Below are positions 35,454-43,618 of a DNA stretch of 64,000 nt, piece after piece. The DNA is from Nodosilinea sp. FACHB-141. GTDB taxonomy: Bacteria > Cyanobacteriota > Cyanobacteriia > Phormidesmidales > Phormidesmidaceae. The stretch spans positions 372,001 to 436,000 of the forward strand of contig NZ_JACJPP010000007.1 of NCBI RefSeq assembly GCF_014696135.1, read 5' to 3'. The notes under the pieces are model-generated. The model worked only from the letters and a program-made list of their open reading frames with translations, had not been told where the DNA came from and searched no databases. Both the position numbers and the translations under genes were made by a program. Positions within the stretch are counted from its first letter, which is position 1. Every line of letters begins with the position of its first letter.

Positions 35454-37949
35454 TTGTTAACAACCCCGCCGCCCCTCTCGCCGAGAGCAGCCCAGCGAGC
35501 TACCGTGAAAGAAATTCACCCCCTACCGCCCGTGACCCAGGTCGTGACCCAGGAATTTCAGCTTTCGATCACCCCCCTGGGGCCAGACACTTACCTGCTG
35601 CGCACCGAAGTCGTGGCTCCTGGGGTACCCCTGGCCGAGGCCCAGGTCACCTGGCCTCTAGCAACCTGGCTGTCCCAGGCCGAGGCGTTGTTTCAGGATC
35701 CACTACAGGCCCTGCTCGCTGCCCCTGCTGCCCCCGTCCCCACCTCTGACCCTTGGACACAACTTGGTCAAACCCTCCACCAGGGCTTGTTTCAGGGACG
35801 CATTCGCGATAGCTGGGTCGCCGCTCAAGGCGTTGCTCAAAACCGACGGCAACCTCTGCGGCTGCGCTTGGGGTTTAAAGATAGCCGGGTGCAGCGCCTC
35901 CCCTGGGAACTGCTTTACGACGACGATCGCCCCCTAGCCACCGGCCTCGATGTCACCCTGTGCCGCTATTACCAAGCCCAAACGGTAACCGACCTAGCGG
36001 CCATGGTGCCACTCTCCCCCGCCAGCGATCCCATCCGCTTACTGGTGATTATCTCGGCCCCCAGCGACCAGGAGCGCCTAGCCCTGCGCCAGGAGGTACA
36101 AAGTTTAATCGATAGTCTCCAAGCAACCCGGCTAGGCTACCTAACCTTAGAACTGACGATTTTAGAACAGCCGGGACGGCCTGAGCTGGCCCAGGCCTTA
36201 GAGCAGGGCAAGTTCCAAATTCTTCACTATGCAGGCCACAGCGAGGCCGGCGATACTGGCGGCGATCTGTTTCTAGTCAACCGTCAGACTGGTCTGACGG
36301 AAAGGCTCAGCGGCGAAGACCTGGCGGGCCTGCTAGTCAATAATGGCGTTCGCCTAGCGGTGTTTAACTCCTGTCGCGGGGCCTACACTCCCCAAGATGA
36401 TGCTCAGGCCGGCTGGCGTGACCAAAACCTGGTGCAGGCCTTAGTCAACCGAGGGGTTCCTGGCGTCATCGCCATGGCCGATCGCATCCCCGACGATGTG
36501 GCTCTCACCTTTACCCAACTGCTTTACCGCAACCTGCACCAGGGCCATCCCATCGACCTCTGCCTCAGCCGAGTACGACAGGGACTGATGTCAGCCTACG
36601 GATCAGATCAGCCCTTTTGGATGCTGCCTTTGCTCTACCTGCGCCCCGACTTCGACGGTTATCTCTATGCCCATGACAGCGCCGCTACTTCAGAAAGTGG
36701 TTTTGGCGATGATGATCTAGCCGAAACCGCCCTGCTGCTGCCTGACTACAGCACCGACCCCGAAATCTCTAGTTTGGCGGCGGAGGTCTTTACCCAGCAG
36801 GCTAAAGATGTCGCCATCGACAGCGCTGCCTCACCCCTCTACGACTGGCTGCAAGATCTGGAGCAGCCCGAGCCTGCTGATCCCGCTGTGACCAACCTGG
36901 TACAGCGGTTATCTCAGCCCCAACCTTCAAATAATGGCAGCGGGCCGGGCTCCGATCGCCCCCTAATCGCCGACCCCGCCGAAAGCCTGCTGCCCCAGAC
37001 CCAGCCTAGCCCGACGCCGCTGTACCCCCTACCCCCAGACCCGAACGCTACTTCAACCGCAGGAGTGCCGCCGCTGACTTGGGCGCTGCCTCGGCGCTGG
37101 TCGATGTCTCCTAACCTGCTGGTGTGGGGTAGCTTGGGCCTAGCGGGGTTAGGGGCAGTGCTGGGGCTAGCGACCATCACCCTGACCACCGTCAACCGCC
37201 CCACGGTGAGCGACCCGGTTGAGCCACCGGTGGCTAATGACGCTGGCGGAACCTCGTCAACTGCCAGCCCGGCGCTGCTGTCAGGGGCGCTAAATGCGAT
37301 CGCCCTAGGGCGTACTGACACCGCTCGCATTTTGATCGAGCAGTTACTCGATCGCAACGATCTGACCACCGCTGAGTCAGCGGTGAGCGCCATAGCCGAG
37401 TCACAGCTGCTCGACCCAGACCTTGCCTATGTGCGAGGGCGATTGGCCTGGCAGCAAATGGTCGCTGGTAGCGCCGCCGATACCTCCCCCAACGATGCCC
37501 TACGCGCTTGGACTCAGGCCATTGAAAGTCGCCCCGACTTTCTTGAGGCTTGGGTGGCGCTGGGGTTTGCCCACATGGCTATGGATGACTACGACCAGGC
37601 CATAGTGGCTTGGCAACGGGCGATCGACATTGACCAGCGCCAGCGGCGCGACATTAACCCCGGCAGTGGTCCCCAAGTGGCCGTTCCCGTAACGGTCAAT
37701 GCCTATGCGGGGTTGGCCCTGGCTCACCACAAGAACAGCGAGCTTGCCATTGCGGCCGAAGAGCAGGCCCAGCTCCAGCAGCAGGCCCAGTCCTACTTCG
37801 CCCAGACCCTGGCCCTCGATTCCACCATGGTTAACCCCAATGCCCTATCCCTCAACTGGCGGTGGTCGCCAGCTCTGATTGGCAGTTGGCAAACCACTGT
37901 CAGCCAGCTGGCCGTTAGCAGCGGCAACGCAGTAGAGACCAATAACTGA
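35454..37949 (+). CDS. CHAT domain protein with membrane segment and C-terminal TPRs
   Basis: 831 residues from a TTG; GTG codons at 35505, 35529 and 35541 are alternatives, and none has a strong ribosome-binding site. Residues ~30-220 are an N-terminal region common to CHAT proteins (RLPWELLYDDDRPLATGLDV). The CHAT protease core keeps both catalytic residues, His in ILHYAGHSEAG (near 262) and Cys in FNSCRGAYTP (near 307), so it may be an active caspase-like protease. One membrane helix (near 555-580, LLVWGSLGLAGLGAVLGLAT) precedes TPR-like repeats (WVALGFAHMAMDDYDQAIVA). CHAT-TPR proteins occur in signalling and immune-like systems; the target is unknown. Confidence 0.85.
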   Translation: MLTTPPPLSPRAAQRATVKEIHPLPPVTQVVTQEFQLSITPLGPDTYLLRTEVVAPGVPLAEAQVTWPLATWLSQAEALFQDPLQALLAAPAAPVPTSDPWTQLGQTLHQGLFQGRIRDSWVAAQGVAQNRRQPLRLRLGFKDSRVQRLPWELLYDDDRPLATGLDVTLCRYYQAQTVTDLAAMVPLSPASDPIRLLVIISAPSDQERLALRQEVQSLIDSLQATRLGYLTLELTILEQPGRPELAQALEQGKFQILHYAGHSEAGDTGGDLFLVNRQTGLTERLSGEDLAGLLVNNGVRLAVFNSCRGAYTPQDDAQAGWRDQNLVQALVNRGVPGVIAMADRIPDDVALTFTQLLYRNLHQGHPIDLCLSRVRQGLMSAYGSDQPFWMLPLLYLRPDFDGYLYAHDSAATSESGFGDDDLAETALLLPDYSTDPEISSLAAEVFTQQAKDVAIDSAASPLYDWLQDLEQPEPADPAVTNLVQRLSQPQPSNNGSGPGSDRPLIADPAESLLPQTQPSPTPLYPLPPDPNATSTAGVPPLTWALPRRWSMSPNLLVWGSLGLAGLGAVLGLATITLTTVNRPTVSDPVEPPVANDAGGTSSTASPALLSGALNAIALGRTDTARILIEQLLDRNDLTTAESAVSAIAESQLLDPDLAYVRGRLAWQQMVAGSAADTSPNDALRAWTQAIESRPDFLEAWVALGFAHMAMDDYDQAIVAWQRAIDIDQRQRRDINPGSGPQVAVPVTVNAYAGLALAHHKNSELAIAAEEQAQLQQQAQSYFAQTLALDSTMVNPNALSLNWRWSPALIGSWQTTVSQLAVSSGNAVETNN

Positions 37950-38005
37950 GCTTTTCTCACCGGCTAAAGCGGGTGTTAGCATGATTAGACTACTGAGAAT
38001 CATTT

Positions 38006-39310
38006 ATGCCCAGCACTCTCGCGATTCTGGCCCATCCCACTCAGGCTACCGCCGTCCTGGATTGGCTCTCAAAGCATGAGGGGGTGTTGACCCACTTTCA
38101 AATTATGGCCCCGGCAGAAATGGCCCGAGGCATTGAGCAGGGTTGGGATCTACAAAAAATAGAGCTAGTTGCCCTCAAAGAATCCAACCAGGGGGGCGAC
38201 ATTGAGCTAGCTGCCCACATTCTTGCCGGGGAGGTGGCAGGGGTAATTTTCTTCACTGACCCGGAGGCGCTCGCCTTCGCCTTTCCCAGTTTTTCCCTGG
38301 TGCTGCGGGCCTGCCAACTTCAGGGTATTCCCGCCGCCCTCAACGCCATGTCGGCCACACTGCTGCTGCGGGGCATTGCCGAAAGCCAGATTGCTTACCT
38401 GATCTTTAACCCGGTGGCCGGTCAGGGTAACCCCAACACCGATCTGGCCTTGATTAAAGAGGTGCTCGAGCCTCAGATTCTGGTCAACGTGATCATGACT
38501 AAGCCCGAGCTTGATCCGGCGGAGCAGGCCCAGGAGGTGATCGCTCACATTCAGTCCAAGACTGAGCACGACATGGGCCGCAGCCTGATCATTGCCTCCG
38601 GCGGTGATGGCACGGTGTCGGCAGTCGCCGGAGCCACCATCGGGACGGGTATTCCTCTAGGCGTAATTCCGCGGGGCACAGCCAACGCGTTTTCAGTGGG
38701 CTTGGGCATTCCCACCAACCTGCGCGCTGCCTGCGAAACGATTTTGGCGGGCAACACCCACGTGATTGATGCCGCCCGCTGCAACGACATTCCTATGATC
38801 TTGCTGGCTGGGTTAGGCTTCGAGGCCGGCATGGTCGATGGGGCCAGCCGCCAGCTCAAAAACGAACTGGGTAACTTGGCCTATGTGCTCTCGGGGGTGC
38901 GACAACTGGCCGCCGCTGAACCCTTTACCGCCACCCTCGAAATCGACGGTGAGGTGACGACGGTGGTTACTACCGCTATTACTGTCGCTAACGTAGCTCC
39001 GCCGACCTCTGTGCTGGCTCAGGGTTTAGGGGAGGTGATCCCTGACGACGGCCTGCTAGAGATTACCATTGCCACCAGCACGACCCGGCTCCAGGGCATT
39101 AATGCTCTGGCGTCTCTAGTGGCGGCAGCGGCCTGGGGTAACCCAACCCAACGGGACGACATTACCTGCCTGCGGGCTCGCCGCATTAAGGTAAGTACCG
39201 ACCCGCCGCAAAAGCTGGTGGTCGATGGCGAGATTTTAGAAGTCAACCCAGTATTGTTTGAGTGCCTACCCGACGCGCTCACGGTATTTGCGCCCCTCCA
39301 AACGCTTTAG
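38006..39310 (+). CDS. Methylglyoxal synthase-like domain fused to a diacylglycerol kinase-like domain
   Basis: 434 residues. Residues ~1-125 resemble methylglyoxal synthase (LAILAHPTQATAVLDWLSKH, LAAHILAGEVAGVIFFTDP). Residues ~130-430 are a YegS/BmrU-type lipid kinase, with YLIFNPVAGQGN, the nucleotide motif IASGGDGTVSAVAGA, GVIPRGTANAFS and VVDGEILEVNPV. The second half would phosphorylate a diacylglycerol-like lipid. The fusion is unusual because the two activities belong to different pathways; it may use the first half as a ligand-binding module. It is known to me as a recurrent cyanobacterial arrangement. Confidence 0.85.
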   Translation: MPSTLAILAHPTQATAVLDWLSKHEGVLTHFQIMAPAEMARGIEQGWDLQKIELVALKESNQGGDIELAAHILAGEVAGVIFFTDPEALAFAFPSFSLVLRACQLQGIPAALNAMSATLLLRGIAESQIAYLIFNPVAGQGNPNTDLALIKEVLEPQILVNVIMTKPELDPAEQAQEVIAHIQSKTEHDMGRSLIIASGGDGTVSAVAGATIGTGIPLGVIPRGTANAFSVGLGIPTNLRAACETILAGNTHVIDAARCNDIPMILLAGLGFEAGMVDGASRQLKNELGNLAYVLSGVRQLAAAEPFTATLEIDGEVTTVVTTAITVANVAPPTSVLAQGLGEVIPDDGLLEITIATSTTRLQGINALASLVAAAAWGNPTQRDDITCLRARRIKVSTDPPQKLVVDGEILEVNPVLFECLPDALTVFAPLQTL

Positions 39311-39476
39311 CCAATTCCAGAGCTGGCAATACGCTTAGCTGAAGGGTCTGGTCATGAACCTATGGGTTGGGTCCAAAGTCATGACCGCGTACCAAGTGCA
39401 AACCTTACTTACAGAAAAGGGCTTTGGAGTTGCGATCGCCCAAAGCAAACGTCTATTGGGTCAGAACAGATTCGAC

Positions 39477-39505
39477 GTAGGGGCACTGCATTGCAGTGCC
39501 CCTAC
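39477..39505. repeat. Dispersed palindrome, GTAGGGGC family, copy 3
   Basis: GTAGGGGCACTGCA (39477-39490) and TGCAGTGCCCCTAC (39492-39505) are perfect complements around one central T. It shares the outer GTAGGGGC / GCCCCTAC with copies at 3638, 32782 and 41314 but has a different centre. Confidence 0.75.
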
Positions 39506-39626
39506 CAGAAGATTTTGCCTGTCAACGTGTTCTAACTAAATTAACAGCTGCAATAGCCTGGTTCTTTTTAACGAACCGCGCTATGGGCTGTGCTCAGTAA
39601 CTGAGGAAGTCTAATAGAATTTAGCA

Positions 39627-39785
39627 TTAGGGGCTGTGGTGCCGTTCAGGCCGATACTCCCGCAGCCAGCAGCGTTCTAGGTAGCGCACTTGGTGCAAAT
39701 ACCAAAACCGCCAAGGATTAAGGACGGTTTTGTAGTTGCGACAAAAAACTGGTTGGTGAAGATAGGGCAGGATGGGAAACCGCAT
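39627..39785 (-). CDS. Candidate small protein, aromatic and basic
   Basis: A 52-codon frame with ATG at 39785 and TAA at 39627. The product is rich in Tyr, Trp, Arg and His (MRFPILPYLHQPVFCRNYKT, then VLNPWRFWYLHQVRYLERCW). The composition looks protein-like and not random, but there is no clear ribosome-binding site and I know no family. It lies downstream of tmRNA in the same direction, beyond its terminator. Confidence 0.35.
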   Translation of the reverse strand: MRFPILPYLHQPVFCRNYKTVLNPWRFWYLHQVRYLERCWLREYRPERHHSP

Positions 39786-39897
39786 TGTTCTAAATAGGAT
39801 GATCAATAGTGACGAAGCTGGGCTAGCATTCGCTCAAGGTCTTGTTTCAAGGGCAACACAGCAGTCAGCCGGGGCTGCTTCCTCAGTATAGGCAGAT

Positions 39898-39925
39898 GAA
39901 AAAAGAGACCCAACACTGGGTCTCT
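39898..39925 (-). terminator. tmRNA terminator
   Basis: AGAGACCC (39904-39911) with GGGTCTCT (39918-39925), loop AACACT; on the minus strand the stem is followed by a T-run (A-run at 39899-39904). It lies about 43 nt beyond the tmRNA 3' end. Confidence 0.8.
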
Positions 39926-39967
39926 CAGATGGAAAGATAATTAATAATCGAACACAGAATTTAGAGA

Positions 39968-40368
39968 TGGAGCTGACGGGAGTCGAACCCGTGTCCGCTT
40001 TGAGTATTAACACACCACTCATTCACAGGCTTAGCCCGTCTAATCCTCAGGGCCGGAACCGCCACTTATCCCGGACGGCGGGATTCTCTGGCTAAGTCTT
40101 AGTCAATGAATCCACCAGAGGAGAATCATTGAAGCATCCGTTGGGGTTTGTTCATAGCTCTTAACGGAGTCAAACTATGAACGCTCGCTAACTAAGTTAG
40201 AACTAAACTAGGTTTAGGTTAAGCGGCAACAGGTGCAGCTTTACGAGCAAAAGGAACGATGTTGTTCGCATTTACGTTTGTTTTGAGCCTTGATTTACGA
40301 GAGTAGACTCACTCTCGGCCTGTATCACAGCGTGACTTTCGTCAAAACGTCGAAACCGTTACAGCCCC
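39968..40368 (-). ncRNA. ssrA: tmRNA (transfer-messenger RNA)
   Basis: About 401 nt. The 5' end reads GGGGCTGTAACGGTTTCGAC and the 3' end GGGTTCGACTCCCGTCAGCTCC plus A, forming the tRNA-like acceptor and T arms; CCA is not encoded. The tag reading frame (40222-40269, minus strand) gives ANNIVPFARKAAPVAA followed by TAA, a typical cyanobacterial proteolysis tag. tmRNA rescues stalled ribosomes and marks their products for degradation with SmpB. It is the one-piece form, since both ends lie in one continuous region. Confidence 0.97.
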
Positions 40369-40783
40369 ACGATATTGCTTACCTAACCATTATAGATCAT
40401 TGATTTGGATGATCGGTATTTCCCCTGTTCCCTAAATGGGATCAGAGGAATGAAATAGCGGCTAAACGGCTTTGTGAAGGCGATCGCGCCATGGAGACTC
40501 TGCCCTCAACATCTCTCTGGGGCAGAAAACCAACGATTCCCACTCTACCCTTGAGCCCACTGCAACCTTGATTAGAAATCCCTTATGCCGCCAATAATCT
40601 TTCGTAAACTCGATGGTGTAGTCATCAAAGTATAATATTTGCTTAACGGTTCTGTTTCTGGTGGGGGTTGCCCATTGGCAGCATGCGCCGAAGCAGGCTC
40701 TAGATTTTAATCACATCTCATAGTCATAATCAGCATTTTGCCCCATGGGCAGCTGTTTGCAGCAATAAGGACTTCTTACCCCT
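40369..40783. other. Region upstream of tmRNA and of the DTLP-repeat protein gene
   Basis: TATAAT on the minus strand (40389-40394) lies about 21 nt before the tmRNA 5' end and is the likely -10 box, which fits a short processed leader. No good -35 is visible. Rightward, a TATAATATT stretch near 40631 could serve the next gene, giving a leader of about 140 nt. No other RNA is recognised. Confidence 0.4.
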
Positions 40784-41215
40784 ATGACCACGACCAACGA
40801 CTCTAGCAACGGTAGTGCCGATACCCCCGAAAAAGAACCAGCCCGCGCCACCCGGGGCCGCACTAAGCGTGCTGCTGCTGGTGGCATTGTCAAAGCCAGC
40901 CCTGAGAACGGCGATGTTTTGGTGCTGGCCGACAGCACTCGGGTTGTAGAGACCGATACGCTGCCCAACCATCGTCCTATTGGCTTGGACACCTTTGAGA
41001 TTGTGGGCACCCTCGGCCCCAGTCACTCCATAGGTCGTCCGATCGGCGCTAACACCTTTGAAATTTTCACTACCGACACCCTGCCGGGCCACCGCCCAGT
41101 GGCCGTAAGCACCCTGCACATTGCTGATATTCACACGCTGCCCGGCGATCGCCCCATTGCCGACAATGACGATGTGGATCCCCATCCTTCTATTTTGATG
41201 GGCTATCTAGATTAG
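40784..41215 (+). CDS. Repeat protein of unknown function with DTLPxHRPI motifs
   Basis: 143 residues. After a basic, Ser/Thr/Ala-rich head (residues 1-40) come three to four copies of a ~20-residue unit: TDTLPNHRPIGLDTFEIV, GRPIGANTFEIFTTDTLPGH, RPVAVSTLHIADIHTLPGD, RPIADND. The conserved core is (D/H)TLPxxRPI followed by a T(F/L)(E/H)I strand, suggesting a small repetitive beta structure. There is no signal peptide or membrane helix. I do not recognise a characterised family. It is preceded by a long AT-rich leader. Confidence 0.75.
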   Translation: MTTTNDSSNGSADTPEKEPARATRGRTKRAAAGGIVKASPENGDVLVLADSTRVVETDTLPNHRPIGLDTFEIVGTLGPSHSIGRPIGANTFEIFTTDTLPGHRPVAVSTLHIADIHTLPGDRPIADNDDVDPHPSILMGYLD

Positions 41216-41313
41216 CTAAACGTCGGGCTGCTGCTGGTGCCCGAATGGGTTGAGCTAAAGGAAATCCGGAGCGTTGCTAGATATAGGTATGAACCAAAAC
41301 TCCAACGTCTCTT

Positions 41314-41341
41314 GTAGGGGCAAACGGCCGTTTACCCCTAC
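41314..41341. repeat. Dispersed palindrome, GTAGGGGC family, copy 4
   Basis: GTAGGGGCAAACGG / CCGTTTACCCCTAC, 28 nt with one mismatch, around a CGGCCG-type centre. The arms GGGCAAAC / GTTT are shared with copy 1 at 3638. Confidence 0.75.
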
Positions 41342-41400
41342 CCGCATTCATGCTTCGGTTCAGCGACACCAAATCTGGGTTTCCTAAATCCTTTCAACAA

Positions 41401-41427
41401 AAAAGCTCCTCTAAATGAGGAGCTTTT
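41401..41427. terminator. Bidirectional terminator downstream of rpmA
   Basis: AAAAGCTCCTC (41401-41411) pairs with GAGGAGCTTTT (41417-41427) around TAAAT. A- and T-runs flank both sides, so it can end the minus-strand rplU-rpmA transcript and the plus-strand transcript of the repeat protein. Confidence 0.85.
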
Positions 41428-41486
41428 TTGTTTGGGAAACTGTCTGAATTGAATCAGCAGTTACCTAATCTGCAATCATCTCAAAG

Positions 41487-41756
41487 CTATACGGCGGGTA
41501 CGGCAGCAGGATAAACGCTAACTTTCTTGCCGTTCTTGCCGCGACGCTCGAAGGTAACAACACCGTCTACTAGGGCAAACAGCGTATCGTCACCGCCGCG
41601 ACCCACGTTGTTGCCGGGGTGAATTTTGGTGCCCCGCTGACGAATCAAAATGTTGCCAGCGATCACGGCTTCGCCACCATAGCGCTTGACGCCAAGGCGC
41701 TTAGCGTTTGAGTCGCGCCCGTTGCGAGTACTACCTGTACCTTTCTTGTGAGCCAT
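41487..41756 (-). CDS. rpmA: 50S ribosomal protein L27
   Basis: 89 residues, beginning [20 protein letters not shown] and containing [20 protein letters not shown] and [20 protein letters not shown], the full L27 signature. L27 reaches the peptidyl transferase centre of the large subunit; here the N-terminus starts directly at AHKKG without the cleaved extension found in Firmicutes. It is 53 nt downstream of rplU in the same transcript. Confidence 0.98.
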   Translation of the reverse strand: MAHKKGTGSTRNGRDSNAKRLGVKRYGGEAVIAGNILIRQRGTKIHPGNNVGRGGDDTLFALVDGVVTFERRGKNGKKVSVYPAAVPAV

Positions 41757-41809
41757 GGGTGTATTCCTTCAACCTACCTACTGTTTAATTTAGCGTGAGT
41801 TGGGGAGGC

Positions 41810-42196
41810 TTAGCTTTCGGCTTCGGCCTCGACCGCCGCCTGCGCAGGAGCGGCAGCAGATTCGCCGGCGATCGCCTTGCCGTTCATCTCAATGGAGTTA
41901 ATCATGACTCGGGTGAGATCTTGGCGGTGGCCCTGCTTTTTGCGGGTTTTCTTCTTGGGCTGCATCTTGTAAACGATCACCTTGCGGCCTCGCAGATGGC
42001 TGACTACGCTGCCTACGACGGTTGCCCCTTCAACTACAGGCTGACCCACCACAGATTCGCCATCGTTGTTGATAAACAGCACCCGTTCTAGGGTGACTTG
42101 GTCATCTACATCTAGGGCTAGGCGGTCTACGTCATAGAAGCGACCCGGCTCTACCCGCAGCTGCTTTCCGCTGGTTTCAACAATTGCGTACGTCAT
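41810..42196 (-). CDS. rplU: 50S ribosomal protein L21
   Basis: 128 residues. The L21 core spans about 1-102 ([51 protein letters not shown]), followed by an Ala/Glu-rich C-terminal tail of about 20 residues, an extension common in cyanobacteria. It binds 23S rRNA in the large subunit. GAGG is placed a few nt before the ATG. It is the first gene of the rplU-rpmA operon. Confidence 0.97.
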   Translation of the reverse strand: MTYAIVETSGKQLRVEPGRFYDVDRLALDVDDQVTLERVLFINNDGESVVGQPVVEGATVVGSVVSHLRGRKVIVYKMQPKKKTRKKQGHRQDLTRVMINSIEMNGKAIAGESAAAPAQAAVEAEAES

Positions 42197-42489
42197 TCTT
42201 TTACCTCATAACCGCCGTACAGGTGCCAACGACCCCAAGACTGGGGCTCCGCTACGGGAGGCGTTAGCCTTAGGAACCTGATCCGAGCGCATAAACACAG
42301 TCTTTCATTATTACGAGGCAGTTCCAGCTCTGTCAAGGGGTAAAGACAGCTGTCTGGGGCTGCGATCGGGGTGAATTTTGGTTTGCCCGTTAGCTGTGCT
42401 GCATAAATGGCACAGAATGCTGCCATTTCATCCTGATGGGCGACGGGCCGGCCTGGAAAACGAATTGGGATGTTGAGGCACGTGGGTTT

Positions 42490-43503
42490 ATGGATATTTG
42501 GCTATTGGCGGCTCAGCTTGCCTTGGGTGGCGGGGTGCCCCCCTTAGAGATTGAGGAGACAGAGGCACCTCTACAGAGAGGTATCGCAAATGCGGCCCTA
42601 CCCTCCCTAGCTGGCCCAAACTTGTGCTCCCCTGCAACTAACCCCGACAATATTGAGGCTTGCCCTGCGAAGGGGGGCAGCATGGCGACGGTAGCCCCCA
42701 CGCCGCCGCCTCGGTCGATGAGTGCTGCCGCCGCTCGCTGGCCTAGCCCCGAGCAGGTTATGACCCCTGGCCGCCGTCCCACCCTTCCCCAGGTAGACCC
42801 TCAAGCGCGCCCTGTTACTGGGGCGCAGCTGTATCAATTTCGCACCGCTGCTCTCCAGGCTGGAGAACTCTACGCCCAGGTGGCCCCCTACCGCTACATA
42901 ACCCGGTGGCAGCGGGCATTTGTCTCCCCGACCCACGGTGACTGGCAGCGGCTGCTGGCGGCAGAGGCGGCAGCTATGGCTCGCGACCAAAGGCAAGCTC
43001 CGCTAACCGTGATGGTCGGCGATTCGCTGGCGCTGTGGCTGCCGATAGACGAGCTGCCCGCTGACCAACTGTGGCTGAACCAAAGCATTTCGGGGGAGAC
43101 CACGACCCACATGCTGGAGCGGCTGCACTATTTTGCCGACACCCAGCCCCAAACCATTCACCTGATGGCCGGTATTAACGACCTCAAAGCCGGAGTGCCC
43201 GAGGCTCAGGTGGTCGACAATCTCTATCGAATGATGACCCGTTTACAGCAGCAGCACCCCCAGTCGCGGTTGGTGGTGTATTCCATTTTGCCGACGCGGC
43301 TGCGCGAAGTGTCGAGCGATCGCATTCAGCGAGTCAACCAGCGCTTGGCAGCCCTAGCGGTTCACCAGGGGGCTACCTATGTGGATTTGTACACTACCTT
43401 CAGCGATCGCCAGGGGCTACTGCGGGTAGACCTCACCACCGATGGGCTGCACTTGAGTTCTCAGGGCTATACCCTGTGGCAGGCAGCGTTAGTCAGTTAT
43501 TAG
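42490..43503 (+). CDS. SGNH/GDSL family hydrolase, probably exported
   Basis: 337 residues from the ATG at 42490; an ATG at 42436 adds 18. The start MDIWLLAAQLALGGG is hydrophobic and may be a signal or anchor, followed by a long Pro/Ala-rich linker to about residue 150. The hydrolase core has block I VMVGDSLALWLP (Ser nucleophile), block III Gly/Asn in MAGINDL, and block V DGLHLSSQGY (Asp and His). The family includes esterases and polysaccharide deacetylases acting in the envelope. It is divergent from rplU. Confidence 0.83.
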   Translation: MDIWLLAAQLALGGGVPPLEIEETEAPLQRGIANAALPSLAGPNLCSPATNPDNIEACPAKGGSMATVAPTPPPRSMSAAAARWPSPEQVMTPGRRPTLPQVDPQARPVTGAQLYQFRTAALQAGELYAQVAPYRYITRWQRAFVSPTHGDWQRLLAAEAAAMARDQRQAPLTVMVGDSLALWLPIDELPADQLWLNQSISGETTTHMLERLHYFADTQPQTIHLMAGINDLKAGVPEAQVVDNLYRMMTRLQQQHPQSRLVVYSILPTRLREVSSDRIQRVNQRLAALAVHQGATYVDLYTTFSDRQGLLRVDLTTDGLHLSSQGYTLWQAALVSY

Positions 43504-43618
43504 CTAGCTTCATATTTGGCGGCAACTCAGGTGAAACGCTATGAGGATACGGCATCGTTGTGGGTCGATGGCGCGCCATAATAGGATCACAATTGCCCTT
43601 TGCCAGAGCGAATCACCT

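Larger units (their letters stand above)
39311..39897. other. Intergenic region between lipid kinase gene and tmRNA
   Basis: It carries a perfect palindrome at 39477-39505, a candidate 52-codon minus-strand gene (39627-39785, listed separately) and the tmRNA terminator. A 61-codon frame at 39354-39539 reads through the palindrome and is not believed. Confidence 0.4.

Noticed and set aside
39354-39539. 61-codon plus-strand frame
   Set aside because: It reads through a perfect palindrome and has no ribosome-binding site or family resemblance.
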